64,000 nt of DNA from contig NZ_CP009110.1 in the NCBI RefSeq assembly GCF_000739085.1, forward strand, positions 2,542,001 to 2,606,000, read 5' to 3'. The notes under the pieces are model-generated. The model had not been told where the DNA came from. It saw only the letters and a program-made list of their open reading frames with translations, and ran no database searches. Position 1 is the first letter of the stretch. Each line of letters opens with the position of its first letter. The DNA comes from Amycolatopsis methanolica 239. GTDB lineage: Bacteria > Actinomycetota > Actinomycetes > Mycobacteriales > Pseudonocardiaceae. Both the position numbers and the translations under genes were made by a program. Below, piece by piece: positions 8,705 through 19,972 of this stretch.

Positions 8705-9676
8705 GTGCAGAGGTGGCGAGGGCTTGCTGATCTCCCCGGCAGCTGGGGACGGTGCGTGGTCACGATCGGCGTGTTCGACGGGGTGCACCGCGGGCACCAG
8801 GCGCTGATCGCCAGGACGGTCGAGGTGGCGAAGAACCGCAACCTGCCCAGCGTGATGCTGACGTTCGACCCGCACCCGTCCGAGGTCATCCGGCCGGGGA
8901 GCCACCCGGCGCAGCTGACCACGCTGCGCCGCAAGGCGGAGCTGGTCGAGCAGCTCGGCATCGACGTGCTCTGCGTGCTGCCGTTCACCGCGGAGCTGTC
9001 CCGGCTGACCGCGCACGAGTTCGTGCACGAGGTGCTTGTCGACCGGCTGCACGCGGCCGCCGTGGTGGTGGGGGAGAACTTCACCTTCGGGCACAAGGCC
9101 GCCGGCGACGTGGCCCTGCTCAAGGACCTGGGCCGCCGCTTCGGGTTCGCCACCTACGGCGCCGAGCTGCAGGGCGGATCCACACCGGACGGCGAGACCG
9201 CGGACACCGGCGAGATCACCTTCTCGTCGACCTACGTCCGCTCCTGCATCGACGCAGGCGACGTGGTCGCCGCGGCCGACGCGCTGGGCCGCCCGCACCG
9301 GCTGGAGGGCATCGTGGTCCGCGGCGACGGCCGCGGGCACGACCTCGGTTACCCGACCGCCAACCTGTCCACGCCGCGGTTCGCCGCGGTGCCCGCCGAC
9401 GGCGTCTACGCCTGCTGGTTCGTCCGCGACAACCAGCCCGGCCGACTGCTGCCCGCGGCGGTCTCGGTCGGGACCAACCCGACGTTCTCCGGCCGCGAGC
9501 GCACCGTCGAGGCGTTCGTGCTCGACGTGGACGAGGACTTCTACGGCCAGCACGTGGCCCTGGACTTCGTCGGCCGCCTGCGCGACATGGTGAAGTTCAC
9601 CAGCATCGACGACCTGGTCGAGCAGATCGCCGACGACGTCAGCCGCACCAGGGCCATCCTCGGTCCCGGTCACTGA
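8705..9676 (+). CDS. ribF: Bifunctional riboflavin kinase/FAD synthetase RibF
   Basis: The 323-residue protein converts riboflavin to FMN and FAD. The N-terminal FAD synthetase domain has VVTIGVFDGVHRGHQALI with the nucleotidyltransferase GxHxGH-type loop, and a second motif FSSTYVRSCIDAGDV near residue 178 (ISSTxIR-type). The C-terminal flavokinase domain begins GIVVRGDGRGHDLGYPTANL and contains VSVGTNPTF and EAFVLDVDEDFYG. Start GTG 8705 lies 6 nt after TACGCT, a leaderless arrangement; an ATG at 8701 is out of frame. It lies in the conserved truB-ribF-rpsO-pnp block. Confidence 0.95.
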   Translation: MQRWRGLADLPGSWGRCVVTIGVFDGVHRGHQALIARTVEVAKNRNLPSVMLTFDPHPSEVIRPGSHPAQLTTLRRKAELVEQLGIDVLCVLPFTAELSRLTAHEFVHEVLVDRLHAAAVVVGENFTFGHKAAGDVALLKDLGRRFGFATYGAELQGGSTPDGETADTGEITFSSTYVRSCIDAGDVVAAADALGRPHRLEGIVVRGDGRGHDLGYPTANLSTPRFAAVPADGVYACWFVRDNQPGRLLPAAVSVGTNPTFSGRERTVEAFVLDVDEDFYGQHVALDFVGRLRDMVKFTSIDDLVEQIADDVSRTRAILGPGH

Positions 9677-9792
9677 CCGCGCCGGTGCGATTGCGAATCG
9701 TCGGGTGATTCCGCCCCGGCCGCCCGATCCCACCTGGCAAGATTGGGTCCGGCGCGGCCAGGTCTGTCCGGGGAGAGCAGGGAGCACAGCAC

Positions 9793-10272
9793 GTGGATGA
9801 CCACAAGATCGTCCAGCGGAACATCGCCCTCCAGCGGGAGTGGTACGGCGAGCCGCTGGGTGACCGCGTGCGCCGTCTCGTCGTCGCGTTCGACGTCTCG
9901 CAGGCCTACCTGGCCGAGGTGCTGGGCATCAGCGCCCCGATGCTGAGCCAGGTGATGAGCGGCCGCCGCGCCAAGATCGGCAACCCGGTGGTGCTCGCGC
10001 GGATGATCATGCTCGAGCGCAAGTGCCTGATCCCCGAGGTCGCCGCCGGCCACAAGGAAGCCCTGATGGCCGCGCTGGAGGACGTGCGGGACGCGCGGCC
10101 CACCGTCGGCCGCGACACCTTCCCGGTCAACGCGCTGTCCGAGGAGCGCGCGGCGCTGTCCGTGCTGCGGGACATCGCCGAGGACGAGGACCTGATCGAG
10201 GCGGCCAAGCGGCTCGACGACGACTTCCCGGCACTGGCCGACCTGCTCCGCCGCGCCGGGCAGCAGGGCTGA
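9793..10272 (+). CDS. XRE-type helix-turn-helix DNA-binding protein
   Basis: This 159-residue protein has an N-terminal HTH (residues about 20-60): RVRRLVVAFDVSQAYLAEVL then GISAPMLSQVMSGRRAKIGN. The acidic C-terminal half (ALSVLRDIAEDEDLIEAAKR) resembles no ligand domain I know. Start GTG 9793 follows GGGGAGAGCAGGGAG. It lies three bases before thpR, so the two are co-transcribed between ribF and rpsO, a place where Pseudonocardiaceae often keep such a gene. A regulatory role is inferred from the fold; the target is unknown. Confidence 0.75.
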   Translation: MDDHKIVQRNIALQREWYGEPLGDRVRRLVVAFDVSQAYLAEVLGISAPMLSQVMSGRRAKIGNPVVLARMIMLERKCLIPEVAAGHKEALMAALEDVRDARPTVGRDTFPVNALSEERAALSVLRDIAEDEDLIEAAKRLDDDFPALADLLRRAGQQG

Positions 10273-10275
10273 GCC

Positions 10276-10779
10276 GTGGTGCTGTTCTCGGCGGTCCTGC
10301 CGCCCGCCGCGGTGGTCGAGACCCTGACCGCCGAGGTCGCCGGGCTGCCGCGGCTGGACGGCGTGCGGTGGAGTTCGCCGGAGAACTGGCACGTCACGCT
10401 GGCTTTCTACGGCGAGGACGACGCCGCCGGGCGCGCGGACTGGCTGCGGCCGCGGCTGGCGGGAATGCCGGCGCCGCGGATCTGGTTGGAAGGTGCGGGC
10501 ACGTTCACCGGGGTCCTCTACCTCGGCGTGTACGGCGAGGGGATCACCGAGCTCGGGGTCGCCGCCGGGGCCGGCGAGGAGGGCCGTGCGTACCTGCCGC
10601 ACCTGACCCTGGCGCGCACGCGCGAGCGGGTGCCGGCGGAGCTGGAGCGGCGGTTGTCCGGCTACCGCAGCGAGATGTGGACGGCCGCGGAGGCGGTGCT
10701 GATGCGGTCGCAGCGGAGCGCCGACGGCGTGCGATACGTCGTGGTCGAGCGGTTCCCGCTGTCCCAGCAGGCCAGGTAG
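10276..10779 (+). CDS. thpR: RNA 2',3'-cyclic phosphodiesterase (2'-5' RNA ligase family)
   Basis: A 167-residue 2H phosphoesterase. Both catalytic HxTx motifs are present: HVTL in ENWHVTLAFYG (residue 38) and HLTL in YLPHLTLARTR (near 110), spaced as in ThpR/LigT. These enzymes open 2',3'-cyclic phosphates on RNA, and the ligase activity is minor. The start is GTG 10276, three bases after the XRE stop. A following GTG codon is a less likely alternative. Location just before rpsO-pnp suggests an RNA-metabolism neighbourhood. Confidence 0.85.
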   Translation: MVLFSAVLPPAAVVETLTAEVAGLPRLDGVRWSSPENWHVTLAFYGEDDAAGRADWLRPRLAGMPAPRIWLEGAGTFTGVLYLGVYGEGITELGVAAGAGEEGRAYLPHLTLARTRERVPAELERRLSGYRSEMWTAAEAVLMRSQRSADGVRYVVVERFPLSQQAR

Positions 10780-10791
10780 TGCGCTCCCTGA

Positions 10792-10797
10792 TACCCT
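10792..10797 (+). promoter_or_regulatory. Candidate -10 box for rpsO
   Basis: TACCCT in the 114-bp gap before rpsO matches the actinobacterial TANNNT hexamer. It would give a leader of about 90 nt, ending with the ribosome site GAGGAGAG just before the rpsO GTG. No clear -35 hexamer was found. Confidence 0.4.
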
Positions 10798-10893
10798 GAA
10801 CCACCGGGTCCGGCTGCAGTCCGTGGCGGCCGCGACCGACTACCTGCGTCCAGCGGGCCTCACGGCACAGAACAACACAGAGGAGAGAACTCA

Positions 10894-11163
10894 GTGGCGC
10901 TGTCCACCGACGAGAAGAAGTCGATTCTGACCGAGTACGGTCTGCACGAGTCCGACACCGGGTCCCCGGAGGCCCAGGTCGCGCTGCTCACCAAGCGGAT
11001 CATCGGTCTCACTGAGCATCTCAAGGTGCACAAGCACGACCACCACTCCCGTCGCGGCCTGTTGCTGCTGGTCGGCCGTCGTCGCCGGCTGCTCAACTAC
11101 GTGATGAAGGTGGACATCGAACGCTACCGGTCGCTGATCCAGCGACTCGGCTTGCGCCGATGA
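10894..11163 (+). CDS. rpsO: 30S ribosomal protein S15
   Basis: The 89-residue S15 binds the central domain of 16S rRNA early in 30S assembly. The signature region is clear: [32 protein letters not shown], and the RNA-binding [20 protein letters not shown]. Start GTG 10894 follows GAGGAGAGAACTCA. A strong hairpin terminator lies 7 bp after the stop, so rpsO and pnp are at least partly separate transcripts. Confidence 0.98.
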   Translation: MALSTDEKKSILTEYGLHESDTGSPEAQVALLTKRIIGLTEHLKVHKHDHHSRRGLLLLVGRRRRLLNYVMKVDIERYRSLIQRLGLRR

Positions 11164-11169
11164 CGTGAT

Positions 11170-11203
11170 CCGAGGGGGAGTGACCACGGTCGCTCCCCCT
11201 CGG
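11170..11203 (+). terminator. rpsO terminator hairpin
   Basis: A 15-bp stem (CCGAGGGGGAGTGAC against GTCGCTCCCCCTCGG, one G-U pair) closes a CACG loop. It starts 7 bp after the rpsO stop. A U-tract is lacking, as is usual at high GC. Read-through would join rpsO to pnp. Confidence 0.8.
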
Positions 11204-11224
11204 TCCATACGAAGTAAGAAAGAG

Positions 11225-11350
11225 GAAGGGCAGGCGCTCGAGGGCAAGGACGCCGGTCCTCGGTAGTGGCTTACGGGAGAGTCCCGTTGGCTTCGATCGA
11301 AGACCGGCTCGTTCCTCGGACGCCGCCCCGCACGGGCGGGGCGCTCTGCT
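11225..11350 (+). ncRNA. Candidate Actino-pnp leader RNA upstream of pnp
   Basis: The 175-bp leader of pnp after the rpsO terminator contains several pairing elements: ACGGGA against TCCCGT around 11273-11289, CGGTC at 11251 against GACCGG at 11302, and a strong stem GCCCCGC/GCGGGGC near 11327-11344. A conserved structured RNA in exactly this place, called the Actino-pnp motif, is known from comparative genomics in Actinobacteria, and Streptomyces pnp is autoregulated through an RNase III-cut hairpin here. I assign it by position and visible stems only; a covariance-model search would settle it. Confidence 0.6.
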
Positions 11351-11378
11351 GCCCGAACGAACGAGGAGTCAACTACAC

Positions 11379-13625
11379 ATGACCGAAGCAAGCGGACCCG
11401 TCGTGCACGAGGCCGAGGCCGTCATCGACAACGGCAAGTACGGCACTCGCACGATCCGCTTCGAGACGGGCAGGCTCGCCCGGCAGGCCGCCGGCGCTGT
11501 CGTCGCCTACCTGGACGAAGAGACGATGCTGCTGTCGGCGACCACCGCGTCCAAGCAGCCGAAGGAGCATTTCGACTTCTTCCCGCTGACGGTGGACGTC
11601 GAGGAGCGGATGTACGCCGCGGGCCGGATCCCGGGCGCGTTCTTCCGCCGCGAGGGCCGTCCCTCCACCGACGCGATCCTGACCTGCCGCCTGATCGACC
11701 GGCCGCTGCGCCCGTCGTTCGCGGACGGCCTGCGCAACGAGATCCAGATCGTCGTCACGGTGCAGAGCCTGCACCCCGAGGACCCCTACGACGTGCTGGC
11801 GATCAACGCCGCGTCGGCCTCCACGCAGATCGGCGGCCTGCCGTTCTCCGGCCCGATCGGCGGCGTCCGCGTCGCGCTGATCGAGGGCCAGTGGGTGGCG
11901 TTCCCGACCTGGTCGCAGCTGGAGCAGGCGACCTTCAACATGGTCGTCGCGGGCCGTGTCGTCGGTGACGACGTCGCGATCATGATGGTCGAGGCCGAGG
12001 GCACCGAGAACACGCTGGACCTGATCGCGGGCGGCGCCCCGGCGCCGACCGAGCAGGCCGTGGCCGAGGGCCTGGCCGCCGCCAAGCCGTTCATCCGCGT
12101 GCTGTGCGAGGCGCAGCAGAAGCTCGCCGACGCGGCCGCCAAGCCGACCGGCGACTTCCCGGTGTTCCCCGCCTACCAGCAGGACGCCTACGACGCGGTC
12201 GCCGCGATCGCGAGCGAGGACCTGGCCGAGGCGCTGACCATCGCCGGCAAGCAGGACCGCGAGAACGCCACCGACGAGGTCAAGGCCGCCGTGCTGGCCA
12301 AGGTCGGCCTCGGCGAGGGCGAGGCCTTCGAGGGCCGCGACAAGGAGATCGGCGCCGCGTTCCGGGCGCTGACCAAGAAGCTGATCCGCCAGCGCATCCT
12401 GCGCGACAAGGTCCGCATCGACGGCCGCGGCCTCACCGACATCCGCCAGCTGGCGGCCGAGGTCGCGATCGTCCCGCGAGCGCACGGTTCGGCGCTGTTC
12501 GAGCGCGGCGAGACCCAGATCCTGGGTGTCACCACGCTGAACATGCTGCGCATGGAGCAGCAGATCGACTCGCTGTCGCCGGAGACGACGAAGCGGTACC
12601 TGCACCACTACAACTTCCCGCCGTTCTCCACCGGCGAGACCGGCCGCGTGGGCTCGCCCAAGCGGCGCGAGATCGGCCACGGCATGCTGGCCGAGCGCGC
12701 GCTGGTGCCGGTGCTGCCGAAGCGGGACGAGTTCCCCTACGCCATCCGGCAGGTGTCGGAGGCGCTGGGGTCGAACGGGTCCACCTCGATGGGCTCGGTG
12801 TGCGCCTCGACGATGTCGCTGCTCAACGCCGGTGTGCCGTTGAAGGCGCCGGTCGCGGGCATCGCGATGGGCCTGGTGTCGGACGAGGTCGACGGCGAGA
12901 CGCGCTACGTCGCGCTGACCGACATCCTGGGCGCCGAGGACGCCTTCGGTGACATGGACTTCAAGGTCGCAGGCACCAAGGACTTCATCACCGCGCTGCA
13001 GCTGGACACCAAGCTCGACGGCATCCCGTCGGACGTCCTGGCGGGTGCGCTGAACCAGGCCAAGGACGCCCGGCTGACCATCCTCGACGTGCTGGCCGAG
13101 GCCATCGACTCCCCGGACGAGATGAGCCCGTACGCCCCGCGCGTCACGAGCGTGAAGATCCCGGTCGACAAGATCGGCGAGGTCATCGGGCCGAAGGGCA
13201 AGATGATCAACTCGATCACCGAGGAGACCGGCGCCGACATCTCGATCGAGGACGACGGCACGATCTACGTGGGTGCGGCCGACGGCCCGTCCGCGGAGGC
13301 CGCGATCAGCAAGATCAACGCCATCGCGAACCCGCAGCTGCCGAAGGTGGGCGAGCGCTTCCTGGGCACCGTGGTGAAGACGGCCGCGTTCGGCGCGTTC
13401 GTCTCGCTGCTGCCGGGCAAGGACGGCCTGATCCACATCTCGAAGCTGGGCAACGGTAAGCGCATCGGCAAGGTCGAGGACGTGGTCAACGTGGGCGACA
13501 AGCTCCGCGTCGAGATCGCCGACATCGACAACCGCGGCAAGATCAGCCTGGTCCTCGTCAAGGACGAGGAAGAGGGCGAGAAGAAGGCCGAGGACGCCCC
13601 CGCCGAGGGCGCCGAGGCCAAGTAG
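11379..13625 (+). CDS. pnp: Polyribonucleotide nucleotidyltransferase (PNPase)
   Basis: A 748-residue phosphorolytic 3'-5' exoribonuclease of the RNA degradosome. Two RNase PH domains are visible: [20 protein letters not shown] and [20 protein letters not shown] in the first, [20 protein letters not shown] and catalytic-core [20 protein letters not shown] in the second. A KH domain ([20 protein letters not shown]) and an S1 domain ([20 protein letters not shown]) follow, then a short acidic Glu/Lys tail. ATG 11379 has GAGGAG 12 nt upstream. Product also makes heteropolymeric tails in actinobacteria. Confidence 0.98.
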   Translation: MTEASGPVVHEAEAVIDNGKYGTRTIRFETGRLARQAAGAVVAYLDEETMLLSATTASKQPKEHFDFFPLTVDVEERMYAAGRIPGAFFRREGRPSTDAILTCRLIDRPLRPSFADGLRNEIQIVVTVQSLHPEDPYDVLAINAASASTQIGGLPFSGPIGGVRVALIEGQWVAFPTWSQLEQATFNMVVAGRVVGDDVAIMMVEAEGTENTLDLIAGGAPAPTEQAVAEGLAAAKPFIRVLCEAQQKLADAAAKPTGDFPVFPAYQQDAYDAVAAIASEDLAEALTIAGKQDRENATDEVKAAVLAKVGLGEGEAFEGRDKEIGAAFRALTKKLIRQRILRDKVRIDGRGLTDIRQLAAEVAIVPRAHGSALFERGETQILGVTTLNMLRMEQQIDSLSPETTKRYLHHYNFPPFSTGETGRVGSPKRREIGHGMLAERALVPVLPKRDEFPYAIRQVSEALGSNGSTSMGSVCASTMSLLNAGVPLKAPVAGIAMGLVSDEVDGETRYVALTDILGAEDAFGDMDFKVAGTKDFITALQLDTKLDGIPSDVLAGALNQAKDARLTILDVLAEAIDSPDEMSPYAPRVTSVKIPVDKIGEVIGPKGKMINSITEETGADISIEDDGTIYVGAADGPSAEAAISKINAIANPQLPKVGERFLGTVVKTAAFGAFVSLLPGKDGLIHISKLGNGKRIGKVEDVVNVGDKLRVEIADIDNRGKISLVLVKDEEEGEKKAEDAPAEGAEAK

Positions 13626-13639
13626 GACGAAGCGGTAGC

Positions 13640-13680
13640 CGGAAAACGGCCCGTCCCCGGGCGGGGCGGGCCGTTTTCCG
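13640..13680 (+). terminator. pnp terminator hairpin
   Basis: A perfect 13-bp inverted repeat (CGGAAAACGGCCC and its complement) encloses a short GC-rich loop that itself pairs CCCC with GGGG. It begins 14 bp after the pnp stop and ends in TTTTCC. It separates pnp from the M16 peptidase gene. Confidence 0.85.
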
Positions 13681-13707
13681 TGTTCCCGCACCGAGTGTTG
13701 GGATTCG

Positions 13708-16285
<2,578 letters not shown>

Positions 16286-16307
16286 GTGGTGCCGTGCCCG
16301 TGGTGCG

Positions 16308-16432
16308 TGCACCTGGCGGACTGGCGGTGGTGCCGGTTGGCGGGACGCGTACGACGTGGCCGGCGACCGGCGCCGTGCGCGCGCCGGGATGTGTGAGCGC
16401 TGGATCTGGAGGCGGTGGAGGCCGCGGGCTAA
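16308..16432 (+). repeat. Decayed tandem copy of the preceding gene's 3' end
   Basis: The sequence from ACCTGGCGGACTGGCGG to the TAA at 16432 aligns with 16161-16285, the coding 3' end of the TPR membrane protein, across about 122 bp at roughly three-quarters identity by eye. The shared block includes GACGCGTACGAC-type and GGCGACCGGCGCCG stretches. Indels of 4 and 1 bp break the frame, so it is not translated as the same peptide. The rest of the gap, 16433-16641, shows no gene or clear signal. Confidence 0.7.
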
Positions 16433-16641
16433 GCGTTCGCTTGGGCAGGGGACTCCCGGTACTCGGGACCGCCGCCAAGTTCGAGCACCTGGCGTCGGGG
16501 GAGCGAATCGACGCCTGAGGCCGTTCGCCCAGCCCGGCACGCTCGCCGACCGGTGGTGGCAACTGCCCAGAGAACCGGAAACCCGGGCGCTGATCATCAA
16601 TCCGTCGCGAACCCGGTGCGGGCGCCTGCGACACTGCTCGG

Positions 16642-17193
16642 GTGGACGACGAACTCCTGCTCGCGGGCTACCTGGCCGTCCCGCGCGCCGAGCGGGAGGG
16701 GTGCCCTTCGCGGTGGCTGCCGGAGCCGTTCATCAGCCTGAGCAGGTGCCTCACCGGTGTCGAGCACGGCCCGGAGTTCTGGGCCTGGCACGGCGACCCG
16801 GCTGCCGCGGCCCGGTTCGACGGCCACCTGCTCGCAATCGGCTTCACCCGCCGCGACGCCGCCGCGCTCGTCGAGGCGGTCTGCGGCGACCTCCACGTGG
16901 AACCGGCCGACGCGGAACCCCTGGCGTCACTCGTCAGGCAGGAGCCGATGCCGGCGCACGCCGTGCTGCGCGGCTTCGAGATCATCGGCGTCGAGTTCGG
17001 TCTGATGAGCGTGCACTCCTGGCTGTGCCACGGCTACGAAGCCGACGCCGGTGTCCGCCTCAACCAGTGGGGGCTGACCGACACCCACGCCCAGGCCTCG
17101 GACCTCCTGGCGTGGATCCTCGGCCTGCCGCCCGAGGAGGCGCCGGAGCCGGTGTACTGGACCGTCGCCGAACCACTTCATTCCCGCAGCTGA
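16642..17193 (+). CDS. Hypothetical protein
   Basis: A 183-residue soluble protein that I do not recognise. It starts at GTG 16642 (DDELLLAGYLAVPRAEREGC). It is acidic and rich in Trp and His, with several patches that look conserved: EFWAWHGD, FEIIGVEFGLMSVHSWLCHG and LNQWGLTD. No signal peptide or membrane helix is seen. GACACT lies 6 nt before the start, a possible leaderless -10. Its end overlaps the convergent aldo/keto reductase gene by 16 bp. Codon use matches its neighbours. Confidence 0.7.
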   Translation: MDDELLLAGYLAVPRAEREGCPSRWLPEPFISLSRCLTGVEHGPEFWAWHGDPAAAARFDGHLLAIGFTRRDAAALVEAVCGDLHVEPADAEPLASLVRQEPMPAHAVLRGFEIIGVEFGLMSVHSWLCHGYEADAGVRLNQWGLTDTHAQASDLLAWILGLPPEEAPEPVYWTVAEPLHSRS

Positions 17194-18140
17194 CGCCCCA
17201 CCACCTCGCCGTGGCCGAACACCCCCGCGCTGGCCGCCGACCGGTTCACGAAGTCGGCGAACGCGCCCGGCTCGAACGGCGCCGCCGCCTCCAGCTCCGC
17301 CACCGCCTGCGGCGGCAGCGTCACGTCCAGCGCGGCGACGGTCTCCGCGACCCGGTCCGCCGTGCGGAACCCGATCAGCGGGTGCACGACCGCCGACCGC
17401 GCCCGCGACCACGCGATCGCCACCTGCGCCGGCGTGACACCCAGCTCGTCCGCCACCGCGCGCACCGCGGCCGCCACCCGCTGCTGCTCCGGCGACGGCG
17501 AACCGACCCGGCTGGACCCGGTCAGCGCGCCGTGCTCCAGGACGCCCCACGCCGCGACGGTCAGCCCCAGCTGCTCGGCCATCGGCAGCACGTCGCGCTC
17601 GATGTCGCGGTTCAGGAGGCTGTAGGGCACCTGCACGCCGGCGAACGGCGTCCACCCGCGCCACTCCGCCAGCACGTCCGCCCGGCTCACCACCCACGCG
17701 GGCGTGTCGGACACCCCGAGGTACCTGACCTTCCCGGCCCGGACCAGGTCGTCCAGCGCACGCAGCGTCTCGGCGACCGGCGTGTGCGGGTCCCACGTGT
17801 GCACCCACAGGATGTCGACGTAGTCGGTGCGCAACCGCCGCAGGCTGCGCTCCAGCGACGCGACCAGGTTCTTACGGTGGCTGCCCCCGGCGTTCGGGTC
17901 GTGCGGGTCCCGCGTCAGCGTGTACTTGGTCGCCAGCACGAACCGGTCGCGGTCCGTCAGCACCTCGCCCAGCACGCTCTCGCTCTCCGCGTACGCCGAG
18001 GCCGTGTCGATCACGTTGCCCCCGGCGTCGGCGTAGGCCTTGACCACCCGCTGCGCCTCATCCGGTTCCTGCAGCGCCATCGCCCCCAGGAACATCTCCG
18101 CCACGCGCAGCCCGGTGCGCCCGAAAAGCCGGTATCTCAT
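17178..18140 (-). CDS. Aldo/keto reductase
   Basis: A TIM-barrel NADP-dependent oxidoreductase of about 320 residues. The catalytic tetrad is visible: Asp and Tyr in GGNVIDTASAYAESESVLGE, Lys in LATKYTLTRDP, and His in VDILWVHTWDPHTP. The cofactor loop appears as GVTPAQVAIAWSRARSAVVHP followed by LIGFRTADRV. I choose ATG 18140 (MRYRLFGRTGLRV), the family N-terminus; an upstream GTG at 18149 adds three residues. The substrate is unknown. It converges with the preceding hypothetical gene. Confidence 0.85.
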   Translation of the reverse strand: MRYRLFGRTGLRVAEMFLGAMALQEPDEAQRVVKAYADAGGNVIDTASAYAESESVLGEVLTDRDRFVLATKYTLTRDPHDPNAGGSHRKNLVASLERSLRRLRTDYVDILWVHTWDPHTPVAETLRALDDLVRAGKVRYLGVSDTPAWVVSRADVLAEWRGWTPFAGVQVPYSLLNRDIERDVLPMAEQLGLTVAAWGVLEHGALTGSSRVGSPSPEQQRVAAAVRAVADELGVTPAQVAIAWSRARSAVVHPLIGFRTADRVAETVAALDVTLPPQAVAELEAAAPFEPGAFADFVNRSAASAGVFGHGEVVGRQLRE

Positions 18141-18198
18141 GCGGTCCACTCTGTCGGATCACCGCCGGATCCGGCACGTCCGGCGCTGACCTCGCAAA

Positions 18199-18670
18199 GT
18201 GACCAGCGACCGGCCGATCCTCGGCTCCGACGGGAACTTCGACGAGGTCGTGCCGCGGAGCCCGGGCGTTCGGCTACACCGGAGCCGCGATCGCGATGCT
18301 CGCCGGGCCCGCGGTGATCGTCGTGCTCGCCTTGGCCGGCGAGCTGGCCTGGCAGGGGTGGCCGGCGGGGTGGCGGCCACGGTGCTCGTCGGCGGGTTCG
18401 GCCTCACGGGGTGGCTGTCGATCCCGCGGGGGAAGCGGCGGACGGACCGGCTGGCCCGCAGCGGGCGGCCCGCGACGGCGCTGGTCGTCGGCGCGCGGCC
18501 GTGCTCGATCGGCGAGGAGGCCGGCACCAGGGTGACTCTGCAGATCAGCGGGCTGGAGGTGCCGGAGTTCGAGGTGCCCCACCGCGGGCCCACCCCAGGT
18601 CCCCGTGGTCGGCGAGTCCCTGCCCGTCGTGGTGGACCCCTCCGACGGTCTGTTCCGGATCCTGCGGTAG
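18199..18670 (+). pseudogene. Membrane protein remnant (DUF3592-like), at least three frameshifts
   Basis: Three frames must be joined to read this gene. GTG 18199 gives MTSDRPILGSDGNFDEVVPR. A second frame follows: AFGYTGAAIAMLAGPAVIVV and LALAGELAWQG, a membrane helix. A third gives GGVAATVLVGGFGLTGWLSI (helix 2) and then TRVTLQISGLEVPEFEVPHR. The last returns to VPVVGESLPVVVDPSDGLFR with the stop at 18668-18670. Two membrane helices followed by a small beta domain ending in a VxVDPxxP-type strand resemble a common actinobacterial family. It is clearly broken. Confidence 0.6.
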
Positions 18671-18677
18671 CCCGAGC

Positions 18678-19199
18678 TCAGTGGTGGAACCAGCCCGCGA
18701 ACACCGCCGGGCAGGCGGCCAGCGCGCTGTACCTGATGAACCGCCCGGTCAGGCCCGCCGTGAGGAACGTCGACATCCGCATGTCGGCCAGGCCCGCCAG
18801 CACCGTCGTCGCCATGAACGGGGGGAGCCCGACGAGCGAGCTGACCCCGTAGGTGCCCGTCATCCAGTGCGGGTGCCGGTGGCAGCGTTCGCGCAGGGCC
18901 TCCACCTTGCCGCGCAGCCACTTCGTGCGCTGGTGCCACCGGTCGCGGCGGCGGCTGGGCGGGCGCTCCCGGTGCAGGCGGTCGTGCAGGAACCGCGGCA
19001 GCCTGATCGAACCGCGCGCGGCGAGGTAGTACAGCAGTTTGCCGGCGATCTGGCCGATCGAGACGGCCGCGCCGACCAGCAGCCAGTGCAGCCCCGGCTC
19101 GCTGGCCACGAGCCCCAGCACGAACACCTCGACGCTGATCACGGGCACGATCGCCGACCCGAAGGCGACGCCGAGCGTCACCCAGAACCAGGCGAACAT
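18678..19199 (-). CDS. VTT/DedA-like small integral membrane protein
   Basis: The 173-residue protein has four or five membrane segments: FWVTLGVAFGSAIVPVISVE, HWLLVGAAVSIGQIAGKLLY, and a C-terminal pair around GVSSLVGLPPFMATTVLAGL and RYSALAACPAVFAGW. The glycine/proline re-entrant loop near residues 130-150 is the VTT (SNARE-associated Golgi) hallmark of DedA/YqaA relatives, implicated in lipid scrambling. A basic, Arg-rich cytoplasmic loop (residues 70-115) is unusually long. ATG 19199 follows CAGGAGG. It converges on the DUF3592-like pseudogene. Confidence 0.75.
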   Translation of the reverse strand: MFAWFWVTLGVAFGSAIVPVISVEVFVLGLVASEPGLHWLLVGAAVSIGQIAGKLLYYLAARGSIRLPRFLHDRLHRERPPSRRRDRWHQRTKWLRGKVEALRERCHRHPHWMTGTYGVSSLVGLPPFMATTVLAGLADMRMSTFLTAGLTGRFIRYSALAACPAVFAGWFHH

Positions 19200-19386
19200 C
19201 CGCGCCTCCTGACGGGGGGGCTTCGGGCGGCGCGCGCCTCCGCGGGGGGACGGAGGATCACACGGGCGGGGTCACAAGAAGATATCAGCCCGAAGTGTGT
19301 TCTCCGTGGGGTCGATGACACTTTCCGCCGCCTGTTGACTACCGGTTGCTCACCTTCCCGTCACCCGCTTCTGCCACCGTGGCGCC

Positions 19387-19869
19387 GTGCAACAGGACAT
19401 CCGGGTGACGCGGTCGCTCGCGGAGAGGTTCGCGTCGTTCTGCGCGACGGTCGTCCGGTACCTGCCCCTGGGGCTGAACACGCTGGTCCCGCCCAGCTTC
19501 GTGGGCTTCGCGCTGATCAACGGGTTCACCTTCGGCGTCGACCTGCTGCTGCTGACCCTGGGCCACGGCGTGGCCGGGCTGCCGCTGCCGGCCGCCATCA
19601 CCGCAGCCTACGTGTGCGCCTTCGCACTGAGCTTCGTGCTCAACCGCGTCTTCAACTTCCGCTCGCACGCCCCGGTCGGGCGCCAGGCCGTGCTCTACGC
19701 CATCGCGGTGGCGGTCAACTACTTCGCGTTCATCCTCGGCGCCGGGGCCGGCCTTGCCGCGCTGGGCGTGCAGTACCACCTGGCGCGCATCATCGCCGGC
19801 GTGTGCGAGGCCGTGTTCCTCTACAGCGTGCTTCGCTGGATCGTGTTCACCGGCCGCAGCCGCGCGTAG
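19387..19869 (+). CDS. GtrA-family membrane protein
   Basis: A 160-residue protein with four membrane helices: VGFALINGFTFGVDLLLLTL, AAITAAYVCAFALSFVLNRV, VLYAIAVAVNYFAFILGAGA and a last one ending CEAVFLYSVLRWIVF. The motif FALSFVLNRVFNFRS is the GtrA/DPMS signature. Such proteins are thought to move or use polyprenyl-linked sugars in cell-surface glycan synthesis. The next gene is a GT87 mannosyltransferase that uses polyprenol-phosphate-mannose, which supports that role. Start GTG 19387 has CACCGT 6 nt upstream. Confidence 0.85.
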   Translation: MQQDIRVTRSLAERFASFCATVVRYLPLGLNTLVPPSFVGFALINGFTFGVDLLLLTLGHGVAGLPLPAAITAAYVCAFALSFVLNRVFNFRSHAPVGRQAVLYAIAVAVNYFAFILGAGAGLAALGVQYHLARIIAGVCEAVFLYSVLRWIVFTGRSRA

Positions 19870-19972
19870 TGCAAGAGGGACCCGCTCGTAACATCGATCA
19901 CGCGGGCAACGAAGATAAGGCGTTGCGGCGTCTGTTCCGTGAGATCACGCCTGGCCGGGACTGGGAGAACGA

